From CAYTLW01 sp964438735 (lineage in GTDB: Bacteria; Myxococcota_A; UBA9042), in assembly GCA_964438735.1 (NCBI GenBank), contig CAYTLW010000159.1, positions 1 to 15,515 on the forward strand: DNA of 15,515 nt, read 5' to 3'. Both the position numbers and the translations under genes were made by a program. The first letter of the stretch is position 1. Every line of letters starts with the position of its first letter. The notes under the pieces were generated by a model that saw nothing but the letters and a program-made list of their open reading frames with translations, searched no databases and was not told where the DNA came from. This document shows positions 8,266 through 15,085 of this stretch, one piece after another.

Positions 8266-9195
8266 TTAGTTGGCGTCTTTGGAGCCGCCCAGGGACTTCA
8301 GCCACGCGCGCATCTCGTCCTGGGCGTGGTCACAGCCGTGTTTTTCGAGCCAGTCCAGCAATACATCGGCCAGCTCACCGGCGCTCTGGTAGCGATCCCG
8401 GGGGTCCTTCTCCAGCAACCGAAGGCACACGGCATCCAGCCCTTCGTCCACCGCCTCGTTTTTATCCGACGGTGGCGGCGCGGGTTCGCGGGCGATGCGC
8501 TGCATGACCACGAAATCGGCCCCATTGTCGAAAAGTGACTCTCCGGTCAACAATTCGTGCAACACGATACCGAGGCTGAACAAGTCGGACCGGCTGTCGA
8601 GCGGCCGGACATGGGCCTGTTCCGGGGACATGTAGGCGACCGTTCCCTTGGCCACGCCGTGCATGGTCTTGGTCTTGCGGCCCTCTGCCTTGGCGATGCC
8701 GAAGTCGGTCAGCTTGACGGCCCCACCGCGGCTGACCATGACGTTTCTCGGCGTGATGTCGCGGTGCACGATGCGAAGCGGTCGCTCCGTCTTGGGGTTG
8801 GCGCACTCGTGGGCGTGTTCCAGCGCGTCGGCCACGCACGCGGCCACGTAGACCGCCAGCTGTACCGGCATCCGCCTGGCCATGCGGCGGATGTACTCGG
8901 TCAGTCGTGCCAGATTGGCCCCGTCCACGTACTCCTGCACGATGTACCACACGCCATTGAACTGCTGTGGGGGAGAGTTCCGAACAATGTTTGGATGCAC
9001 CAGTAGAGAGGCGAGGCGAGCTTCGTCCAGAAACATGGCCACCATCGCGGGCCGAGCGGCGTACTCGGGCAGGATGCGCTTGATGACCACGTAGGGATCC
9101 CACTGCGCCTCGTTGTCCTTGGCGAGCATGATCTCGCTCATACCGCCCGCGGCCAGCCGTCGCAGCAGGGTGTACTGGCCAAAGGGCGTGCTCAT
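8266..9195 (-). CDS. Hanks-type serine/threonine protein kinase, soluble
   Basis: Phosphorylates Ser/Thr of unknown targets. Of 309 residues about 270 form one kinase domain: glycine loop LAAGGMSEIML (14-24, first Gly replaced by Ala), VAIK-like VVIK with Lys39, helix-C Glu58, catalytic HRDITPRN (144-151), DFG (164-166) and MSPEQ (189-193). All core catalytic residues are present. The usual Lys of HRDxKxxN is Thr148, a variation often seen in kinases of Myxococcota (HRDxSPxN / HRDxTPxN). There is no transmembrane segment or sensor domain; the short C-terminal tail is helical and charged, so the kinase is probably cytosolic and controlled through partners or activation-loop phosphorylation (Thr/Ser within 175-190). 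GGAGG sits 3 nt before the ATG. It lies 86 bp after the VWA gene on the same strand and may be co-transcribed with it. Confidence 0.93.
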   Translation of the reverse strand: MSTPFGQYTLLRRLAAGGMSEIMLAKDNEAQWDPYVVIKRILPEYAARPAMVAMFLDEARLASLLVHPNIVRNSPPQQFNGVWYIVQEYVDGANLARLTEYIRRMARRMPVQLAVYVAACVADALEHAHECANPKTERPLRIVHRDITPRNVMVSRGGAVKLTDFGIAKAEGRKTKTMHGVAKGTVAYMSPEQAHVRPLDSRSDLFSLGIVLHELLTGESLFDNGADFVVMQRIAREPAPPPSDKNEAVDEGLDAVCLRLLEKDPRDRYQSAGELADVLLDWLEKHGCDHAQDEMRAWLKSLGGSKDAN

Positions 9196-9281
9196 AAGCC
9201 TCCGCTGTCAGAGTGCGCTCACCCGGGCGCCGTGGCAAGGAAGGTGCCTGACCAAGCGGGCGATCGCAGGGCCACAAGGCG

Positions 9282-10904
9282 TCAGTAGGTCACGCCGCAG
9301 ACCTTCTGGTTCTTCAGATCCAGCGCTTTTTCCAGCGTGGACAGGAATTTGTCAGGGTCCGCAGCGTCCGCCGCCAGCAGTTGACCGTTGCCCGCTTTGG
9401 CCAGCGCGAATGAGAGCAGCTGCTGGGATGTGCCGCTGATGTCCACCACGTGCAGGCGGACGCCGAAGGGTTTGCCATCAGGGCTGCGCAGCACATTGCC
9501 ACCGGGCACATTCGACGTGAACTGCTGCTCGCTGATGGGGTCGGGGATGCAGGAGGGTAGATCTGGGGTGAGCGGCGGCTGGATGGGGCAGTACAGCGGA
9601 TCCAGGTTGTCGGTGACCGAAGCGTCGCACGCCTGCCCTTGGGGGAAGCAGATGTTGCACGGCGTGTTGGGCGCTCGGCAATGCCCCTTGTAGCAGACCG
9701 CACCGCCGACACAGTCCGCAGTGGACTCGCAGCCCAGACCAAAGGCCAGCCGCTTGGCCTGCACACGCGGCGACCGGAACTCCGACGGATCGCTGAACTG
9801 ACCACCGTCCGTATACAGGATGATCGCGGTCTCCCGGCACGCTCGAGCCGGGTCGACACATTTGCCGCCCTGGCAGTTGTAGTTGGGATTGTCGCAGTCG
9901 GCGTCTGAGGCACATTTGCGACCGTCGATGATGACCCGATGACGAATGTATTCACTGACGTAGAACAGCGTATTGCCGATGGGCGTACCGCCGGTGGTGC
10001 GCAGCTCGGGATTGCTGCCCTTGACCTCGACGCCATCCATCCACAAGGCGATGGACTTCTTGGGGTCGTCGGTGACCTTGAGGGGGAAGTCCACACACAG
10101 CACCTGGCCGAGGCTGGACCAGTACCAGGAGTTATCCGCCGCGATCGTATGTTCGCCCTTGTCGCCCGAGATGGCGGGCCTGGCTTCGTACAGGCCGTTG
10201 TTGCAATTGGTCAGATTCGTCGAGGAGATCTGCGGGAAGCGAAACAGCGCCAGCCGCGAGTTCTTGTTGTTCAGCTTGGACAACGCCTTGCCGAATACCT
10301 GCTTGGACAGGCCCATCCTCGTGCAGGGATCCGAGGGCGACTCACATTTGGGCCACAAGGTCGGCTTGCAGGTCTTGCCGGGCAGCGGCTGGCCCATGGA
10401 GCCGGACGTATCGAAGACGATGATCAGGTTGTTGGCGATAGGCGTGCAGACGCCATCGCTGCAATGGTTGCCGGGAAAGCAGTAGCTCAGGTGCCAGCCA
10501 TCACCCGCCGGCGTACACGTCGCCAACTTCATGCCCTCGCAATGGGCCTCCCCCGGACTGCACGACACGGGCGCGACATCCAGTTCGCCGCTCTGGGAAT
10601 CGACGGCTGTCGCGGGCCCGGCGTCCGCGCCGTCATGCACGTCCAGTTCCACGCACGGCGGCGCCCTGGCCGGCGGAGGAACATCTCCGGCGACATCGTC
10701 AGCCGGCGTGGCACCGGCATCGCTGCCGGGTTCGACGCCATCGCCCTGCCCTTGCCCGATCTCGACCGTGTCCTCCTCCTCGACCTTCTGCTTGCGAACG
10801 CACGACGCAACCGACACGACCCCAAACAGGAGGACAAAGAGTCCAACCAGACGCCTATCGAACAATGTTCGATCGCGCCAGGGTGAGGCCATTTCTAAGT
10901 CCAC
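9282..10904 (-). CDS. von Willebrand factor A-domain lipoprotein with Cys-rich inserts
   Basis: Predicted surface lipoprotein for metal-dependent adhesion or protein binding. The signal peptide ends VASC (Cys35 from the GTG start; Cys31 from the ATG at 10892), followed by an acidic Asp/Ala/Gly/Pro linker (about 40-110) and a small Cys-rich module (115-153). The VWA domain begins at NNLIIVFDTSGSMG: the MIDAS motif DTSGS (165-169), a Thr in RTTGGTP (302-308) and TDGG (365-368) are all present, so divalent metal binding is likely. Cys-rich stretches are inserted at 331-356 (CASDADC...) and 392-427, between and after MIDAS elements, which is unusual for a compact Rossmann-like domain. GTG 10904 has GGAAG 6 nt upstream, inside the end of the PNGase F-like gene; only 3 nt separate the two genes, so they form an operon. 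The ligand is unknown. Confidence 0.87.
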   Translation of the reverse strand: MDLEMASPWRDRTLFDRRLVGLFVLLFGVVSVASCVRKQKVEEEDTVEIGQGQGDGVEPGSDAGATPADDVAGDVPPPARAPPCVELDVHDGADAGPATAVDSQSGELDVAPVSCSPGEAHCEGMKLATCTPAGDGWHLSYCFPGNHCSDGVCTPIANNLIIVFDTSGSMGQPLPGKTCKPTLWPKCESPSDPCTRMGLSKQVFGKALSKLNNKNSRLALFRFPQISSTNLTNCNNGLYEARPAISGDKGEHTIAADNSWYWSSLGQVLCVDFPLKVTDDPKKSIALWMDGVEVKGSNPELRTTGGTPIGNTLFYVSEYIRHRVIIDGRKCASDADCDNPNYNCQGGKCVDPARACRETAIILYTDGGQFSDPSEFRSPRVQAKRLAFGLGCESTADCVGGAVCYKGHCRAPNTPCNICFPQGQACDASVTDNLDPLYCPIQPPLTPDLPSCIPDPISEQQFTSNVPGGNVLRSPDGKPFGVRLHVVDISGTSQQLLSFALAKAGNGQLLAADAADPDKFLSTLEKALDLKNQKVCGVTY

Positions 10905-10907
10905 TTT

Positions 10908-12857
10908 CTACTTCCACCAGACCACACGCAGGGTGCGCAACAAGGTCGGCTGAGCGCCGGCCGGATTGGGTGTCGCGGACGGCTTGGGGGCGTACGGTTG
11001 GCCGTCCACCCTGGCTTCATAACTCAGCATGCCGTCGCTGGATGCCTTGACGCCCTCGGTGATGTCCACCACCCACGGCACGACATCCTTGCCCGGGCAC
11101 CAACCCGAGCGGCCATTGCGCCAGGCGTTGCTCTGGTTCGGCACCACGCCCTTGCCGGCCAGGTCGGAGCAGCCTGTGGTCGAGCCGGCCTCCGGATGAC
11201 CCTTGCTGTAGGACTTGCCGCCGACGTTCAGGTGATGGCTGTGATCGCAGAAGATCGCGCAGTTCTTCGTCACCTGACCCCAGCCATGGCCGGTGATCAG
11301 GGCATGGAGTTCGGCCTTTTTCCAACCGTCGGGAGGCAGCAGTTTGGTGGGCTTGTGGCGGCTGTTGTAGGCCGCGTCAAACGGCTCGAACGTCGCGGCA
11401 GGATCGCCCCACAACAGCTGCGAAGCGAAGGGGCGCAACTTGTCGCCCTCCGCGGACAGTCGGAAGCGCAGGTCGATGATGAACTTCACATCGAAAGTAT
11501 TGCCGCTCACCGTACGCTTCTGTGACGGCGTGAACAGGCGCAGTCGCCGTGTGCCGCCAGCGGACAGCAAGGCCAGCGCGGGCGTGATGTCGGTGATCCA
11601 ACGACCCTCTGCGCCGCTCGCGACCGACCAACGCGCGATCTCCTGTTCACATGGTGTTTCGCCGTGAACCGGCGTGCTGGCCGAGGGCAGATCACAGAGG
11701 TGAAGCTGAATCATCTCGTGCATGCCGGCACAGTTTCGCCCACGATGCCCTTCGCAGGTGATGGACAGGTCCACGGCCAGGCGATTGAAGTCGGCCATCT
11801 CCGCCGCCGATGGAAAGTCCACGTAGCGGACCATCTCGCTGTAGGTCTTTTTGCCCTTGGTGAACGCGACTTCGGTGACGCTCTGCTTGGCCACCTGCGC
11901 GTCCCGGAAGACCTCGAAATCGAAGTGTCGGCCGAGGAAGGACAGGGTCGACAGCGACTGAATAGCCGCCGTGCCCGTCGGCGGCCACGCCACATTGCCG
12001 CATTCGCGCGTCTTCTGGCGGCGATCGATGGCGAAGCAGAATCGGCCCTGCTCCTCGCCCACCTGGCCCAGCCAGCCATCGGCGAACCCCTTGGCACCGA
12101 CCTGCTCCCCCGGCATGGGCATGCGATCCAGCACGAAGTGAACCCGCTTGCGCCACTTGCGCCGGTCGGCTTTGGCCACCTTGGTCAGGGCATCGTCCCA
12201 GCGCGCCTTCATCTCCAGGACATGCGCTTCGTGATTGTCGGTCTTGTCCTCGTCTCGCATGGCGACGAAGAAGAAATGGGCATTGGCCGGCGCATTCTCG
12301 AGCAACGGCTCCAGGGGCGCCTTCCACATATTCTCCGTGTACGGATAGCCGCCCGAGCGCACGATGAAGAAGTAGGTGTAGTCGCCGGTCCAGCGCTCCT
12401 GAAAGGAATAGAATCCACGCGCTGTACGCACCTGGAAAGGGCCGGCCGTTTGGCGGGGTTCGGTTCCGTAGGGCCCCGCAGCGAAAGGGGTCGTCACCTT
12501 GGCGCCGATGTCCAGGCAGCCGACCAGCTCCTTGCAACCGATGGAGCTCTTCAGACAGGCGAAGTCCTTCGGCCTGGATTCGGCCTGCTCACAGATTTCC
12601 AGGCATTCTTCGGGCAACAGGTCCAGGTAGCAGCCAGCAAAGTCTCCACACCGCGCAGCGCAATCGGGCTCCGCGGCGTCCGGCTTGTCGATGGGGCCGC
12701 TATCGACCGTGCTGGGGGTGTCGACCGCAACGACGTCATCGGCGACCCCGGCATCGGCCGTGATATCGGGTTCCGTCTTCGGTTCGTCGTCTTCGCCGCC
12801 ACCACAAGCGAGCAAGCCGGCCAGTCCAGCGACCACAATCCAACGTCCTTTCCCCAT
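10908..12857 (-). CDS. PNGase F-fold lipoprotein, catalytic acids substituted
   Basis: Related to peptide-N4-(N-acetyl-beta-glucosaminyl)asparagine amidase F, which strips N-glycans from proteins. It has a lipoprotein signal peptide ending LLAC (Cys18), an Asp-rich linker (21-62), a Cys-rich helical module (66-114), an unassigned domain (about 135-350), then the two jelly-roll halves of PNGase F (about 360-465 and 510-615). The C-terminal half matches closely: GHGWG, NCAIFC, TTGCS, VVPNQ, RSGWCPG and VVDIT. Compared from memory with the Elizabethkingia enzyme, the three disulfide pairs and Arg248 (Arg583 here) are kept, but Asp60, Glu118 and Glu206 correspond to His380, Pro444 and Ile535. Ordinary PNGase activity is therefore doubtful. 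Fold assignment is firm; function is open (pseudoenzyme, glycan binder or metal protein). GGGAG lies 6 nt before the ATG. The VWA gene follows after 3 nt. Confidence 0.85.
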   Translation of the reverse strand: MGKGRWIVVAGLAGLLACGGGEDDEPKTEPDITADAGVADDVVAVDTPSTVDSGPIDKPDAAEPDCAARCGDFAGCYLDLLPEECLEICEQAESRPKDFACLKSSIGCKELVGCLDIGAKVTTPFAAGPYGTEPRQTAGPFQVRTARGFYSFQERWTGDYTYFFIVRSGGYPYTENMWKAPLEPLLENAPANAHFFFVAMRDEDKTDNHEAHVLEMKARWDDALTKVAKADRRKWRKRVHFVLDRMPMPGEQVGAKGFADGWLGQVGEEQGRFCFAIDRRQKTRECGNVAWPPTGTAAIQSLSTLSFLGRHFDFEVFRDAQVAKQSVTEVAFTKGKKTYSEMVRYVDFPSAAEMADFNRLAVDLSITCEGHRGRNCAGMHEMIQLHLCDLPSASTPVHGETPCEQEIARWSVASGAEGRWITDITPALALLSAGGTRRLRLFTPSQKRTVSGNTFDVKFIIDLRFRLSAEGDKLRPFASQLLWGDPAATFEPFDAAYNSRHKPTKLLPPDGWKKAELHALITGHGWGQVTKNCAIFCDHSHHLNVGGKSYSKGHPEAGSTTGCSDLAGKGVVPNQSNAWRNGRSGWCPGKDVVPWVVDITEGVKASSDGMLSYEARVDGQPYAPKPSATPNPAGAQPTLLRTLRVVWWK

Positions 12858-12972
12858 GCCCGACTCCCACGTTCGATCGGCTCCGAATCAGGGTACACCC
12901 AGCGTTGCCGGGCGGCCACTGTGGAGGCAGCGGGAGATGCGGTGGATCGGGACAGGAGCGACGTGGCGCTGT

Positions 12973-14094
12973 CTAGGGGCAGGGGTCCTTGGCTTTGACG
13001 TTCCAGCCGGCTGCATTGGCCATGCAGGCGTTGCTGTACGTAATCTGGTCGCAGCCGCAGACCTTCTTGAGTTCCTTGGTGCAGGCGCCCGGCATGGGCG
13101 TGCAGACACCCTTGCCTTCGCAGGCGCCGGCTACGGTCATGGCGCAGTAGTGATCGGCCGGGCACAGGATCGGCTTGACCGGGCCCAGCTTGCAGCCCTT
13201 GGCGTTGGGGTCAGGAATGCAGGCGCCCTTGTGCTTCAAGGCGACACCCGCCTTCTGACGTGCGCACGCATTCGGCCACGTCTTGCCGTCGCAGCCGCAC
13301 TCCTCGTTGCCGCCCGCAGGGCAGGCCCCAGCCGGCGGAGCTGGCACGCAAACTCCCATGGCGTCGGCGACGCAGGAGTCGAATTCACAGATCTGGTTGG
13401 CCGGGCAGCCGATGCCGGCAATTCCGCCACAAGGCGCCTGCGGGCCGGTGCACGCGCCGCCCTTTTCGACCACCGCGCCGGCCATCTCGGCGGCGCAGAG
13501 GTTGCCGTAGGTCTTGCCATCACAGCCGCAGACGGGCGCGGCCACAGGCGGGCAGGCATTGGCCTTCTTCTGGCAGATTCCGGTCAACTTGCCGGCGCAC
13601 ACACCGACACCGACAACGCACTGCTCACCAGCGGGGCAGTTGGCGGTCTGCGATCCCTTGTCTGCGTCGAATGAGCAGGGCTTGTTGCCGCCGCCACCAG
13701 CGTCCGGCTTACCGCCACCGCCACCGGCGTCTGCATTGCCTCCACCGCCGCCGGCATCCGCGTTGCCGCCACCGCCACCAGCATCGGCGTTGCCGCCGCC
13801 CCCACCAGCATCCGCGTTCCCGCCACCGCCACCGGCATCCGCGTTCCCGCCGCCGCCACCGGTATCGGCGTTGCCACCGCCACCTGCGTCTACATTGCCG
13901 CCACCGCCACCGATATCCACCGCGCCGCCAGCGCCATCTGCGCCACCGCCGCCACCACCGGTGTCGCCGCTCACGACCCCATCCTGGTCGCCGCCGCCAC
14001 CGCCAGCGCCATCCTGGCCGCCAGGCGGTGAACCCTTGCCCCCACATGACGCCAAAGCCAGGATCGAGAAAATGGCCAATGCGGTGCGCATCAT
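12973..14094 (-). CDS. Kazal-type protease-inhibitor repeat lipoprotein with Gly-rich stalk
   Basis: Predicted surface lipoprotein that could inhibit serine proteases. The signal peptide ends LASC (Cys17). Residues 18-138 are a very Gly-rich stalk containing a nine-residue repeat. The C-terminal part consists of three tandem modules (about 140-215, 221-292, 301-372), each a short Cys-rich piece (CPAGEQC, CPANQIC, CPADHYC) followed by a Kazal core: CGCDGKTYGNLC, CGCDGKTWPNAC and CGCDQITYSNAC. Kazal domains act through a reactive loop before these motifs; the target cannot be read from sequence. They are not known to block metzincins, so the neighbouring metalloprotease is an unlikely target. 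GGAGG lies 5 nt before the first of two ATG codons. The PNGase F-like gene follows 115 bp downstream on the same strand, so co-transcription is possible but not shown. Confidence 0.9.
   Translation of the reverse strand: MMRTALAIFSILALASCGGKGSPPGGQDGAGGGGGDQDGVVSGDTGGGGGGADGAGGAVDIGGGGGNVDAGGGGNADTGGGGGNADAGGGGGNADAGGGGGNADAGGGGGNADAGGGGGNADAGGGGGKPDAGGGGNKPCSFDADKGSQTANCPAGEQCVVGVGVCAGKLTGICQKKANACPPVAAPVCGCDGKTYGNLCAAEMAGAVVEKGGACTGPQAPCGGIAGIGCPANQICEFDSCVADAMGVCVPAPPAGACPAGGNEECGCDGKTWPNACARQKAGVALKHKGACIPDPNAKGCKLGPVKPILCPADHYCAMTVAGACEGKGVCTPMPGACTKELKKVCGCDQITYSNACMANAAGWNVKAKDPCP
13681..13911 (-). repeat. 27-bp tandem repeat encoding GGGGGNADA
   Basis: In-frame array covering residues 62-138 of the Kazal lipoprotein. 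The unit GGGGGNADA occurs five times in a row, flanked by variants (GGGGGNVDA, GGGGNADT, GGGGGKPDA, GGGGNKP). The DNA copies differ at many synonymous positions (gcatccgcgttgccgcc, gcatcggcgttgccgcc, gcatccgcgttcccgcc), so the array is not a very recent expansion. The opposite strand is open as a proline-rich frame, which is a shadow. Confidence 0.92.
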
Positions 14095-14111
14095 GGTCGC
14101 CTCCAGGCGTG

Positions 14112-14130
14112 GACCCGGCGGATCCGGGTC
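14112..14130 (-). promoter_or_regulatory. Hairpin in the leader of the Kazal lipoprotein gene
   Basis: A perfect 7-bp stem, GACCCGG / CCGGGTC, with a 5-nt loop sits just upstream of the GGAGG ribosome binding site (14100-14104). A second weaker stem (GCCGGG / CCCGGG, 14137-14155) lies before it in the same leader. It might influence access to the ribosome binding site. The DNA here is GC-rich, so chance pairing is possible. Confidence 0.35.
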
Positions 14131-14173
14131 GCTGTCGCCGGGTTATGAGCCCGGGCGGATCAAGCCAAGGATC

Positions 14174-14202
14174 ACTGTAGTCTCGGGCCCCGACCCTGGC
14201 AA
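14174..14202 (-). promoter_or_regulatory. Candidate sigma-70 promoter for the Kazal / PNGase-like / VWA block
   Basis: On the minus strand, TTGCCA (14202-14197, 5 of 6 to TTGACA) is followed after exactly 17 bp by TACAGT (14179-14174, 4 of 6 to TATAAT). Transcription would start near 14167, giving a leader of about 70 nt that contains the hairpin described separately. Found by eye, not by a scoring matrix. Confidence 0.42.
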
Positions 14203-14209
14203 GGACTGA

Positions 14210-14994
14210 TTGATCGGCCATAACCTGAGTCGTTTCCACGTGCTATGGAGTATGCCCGCGCTCGAGAGAACTCGTACACATGCGCCCGGCGTGCAATCAG
14301 AAATCCCTGATGCCCTGATGTCTCCCATTGTTTCAGAGCACTTGGAGGTGGGCCTCGGCAAAACTACGAGCACATCGCTGCGGCTTATGTGAAGGAGTAT
14401 GACCAGCGGGACACAGTTCCAGATCAGTACATTTGCCGCCGAAATGCCGTCACGCAGGCAAGCTCGATCGGAGGCCACAGCCAAAGACTCCATGATCCTG
14501 CGCATTTTGGGACCGCCTCCCACGTTGCGTCCTCCGCTGGGGCCACCCCCTGCGAGGATTTCCTTGCAAATTGAGCGGATTCCTCTCAAAATCCTGCCAC
14601 CTGAAGGCGACCACTATCCATTCATCTACTGGATAAACAGCTATCGGCCCTGGTGGCTGGCGGCGAGTTGCGCGTTCGGCCAACACCGCCGACGCGGCCA
14701 TCGTCGACGCCCGCATCGTTGCTGAATCAGCCAAACAACAGCCTGTTATTCCTGCACTTTCAAATGGAGTCGCGGGTGCGTTTCGGTGGCGTGAAGGCAG
14801 TCGTATTGAAACCGCACCACGAGGTCCCAAGTGCTCGCGCGCGCGAACTACAACCGAGTCAAGGTCCCGTATCGGATGGGCTTTTGCCCATTTCGATGCA
14901 CTGTGGGGCCTGAAGTCCTCACATGCGTTGTTTCCACGTGTTAACGAACAGTTGAAGATCCAGCTTCGGCCCGACACAATGCTATTTGCAATCA
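14210..14994. other. Lower-GC stretch without a convincing gene
   Basis: GC is about 57% over 14221-15060 (counted by eye), against about 65% or more in the neighbouring genes. No frame shows a recognisable protein. One plus-strand frame is open from 14637 to the stop at 15081-15083 without an early start codon. Its part 14661-14730 has strongly G/C-ending codons like the local genes (translating ANTADAAIVDAR), while the rest does not, as expected of a decayed gene. A minus-strand frame (14450-15202) overlaps it and has no recognisable motif. GTTTCCACGTG occurs twice (14232-14242, 14930-14940). No tRNA, insertion-sequence ends or CRISPR repeats were seen. Confidence 0.5.
14952..14980 (+). promoter_or_regulatory. 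Weak candidate promoter for the terminal lipoprotein gene
   Basis: TTGAAG (14952-14957, 4 of 6) and CACAAT (14975-14980, 4 of 6) are separated by 17 bp. Transcription would start near 14987, placing the inverted repeat at 14995-15021 at the very 5' end of the transcript. Confidence 0.28.
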
Positions 14995-15038
14995 TGTGGC
15001 TTGGTTCGCGCGCAAGCCACACCGGAAGACACCGGAAG
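14995..15038 (+). promoter_or_regulatory. Leader element: 9-bp hairpin plus 10-bp direct repeat
   Basis: TGTGGCTTG (14995-15003) and CAAGCCACA (15013-15021) form a perfect 9-bp inverted repeat with a 9-nt loop. It is overlapped by two adjacent copies of ACACCGGAAG (15019-15028, 15029-15038). The element ends 47 nt before the ATG of the lipoprotein gene. It could be an operator for a dimeric repressor or an RNA structure in the leader; there is no T-run, so it is not an ordinary terminator. Confidence 0.5.
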
Positions 15039-15085
15039 TGCGTGCAACCAAAGAGGAACATGATTGCCAACCGCGAGGACTGACC

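Noticed and set aside
11664..12998. A 444-codon plus-strand frame opposite the PNGase F-like gene
   Set aside because: No recognisable motifs, no ribosome binding site, and the opposite strand matches PNGase F closely.
13514..14209. A plus-strand proline-rich frame (PPPPPAS repeats)
   Set aside because: It is the antisense of the Gly-rich stalk of the Kazal lipoprotein; the minus strand has lipobox, ribosome binding site and Kazal motifs.
14637..15083. The open plus-strand frame as an IS5-like transposase remnant
   Set aside because: The stretch ADAAIVDARIVAESAKQQPV is faintly reminiscent of transposase C-terminal parts, but no DDE motif, inverted repeats or target duplication are visible, so no mobile element is annotated.
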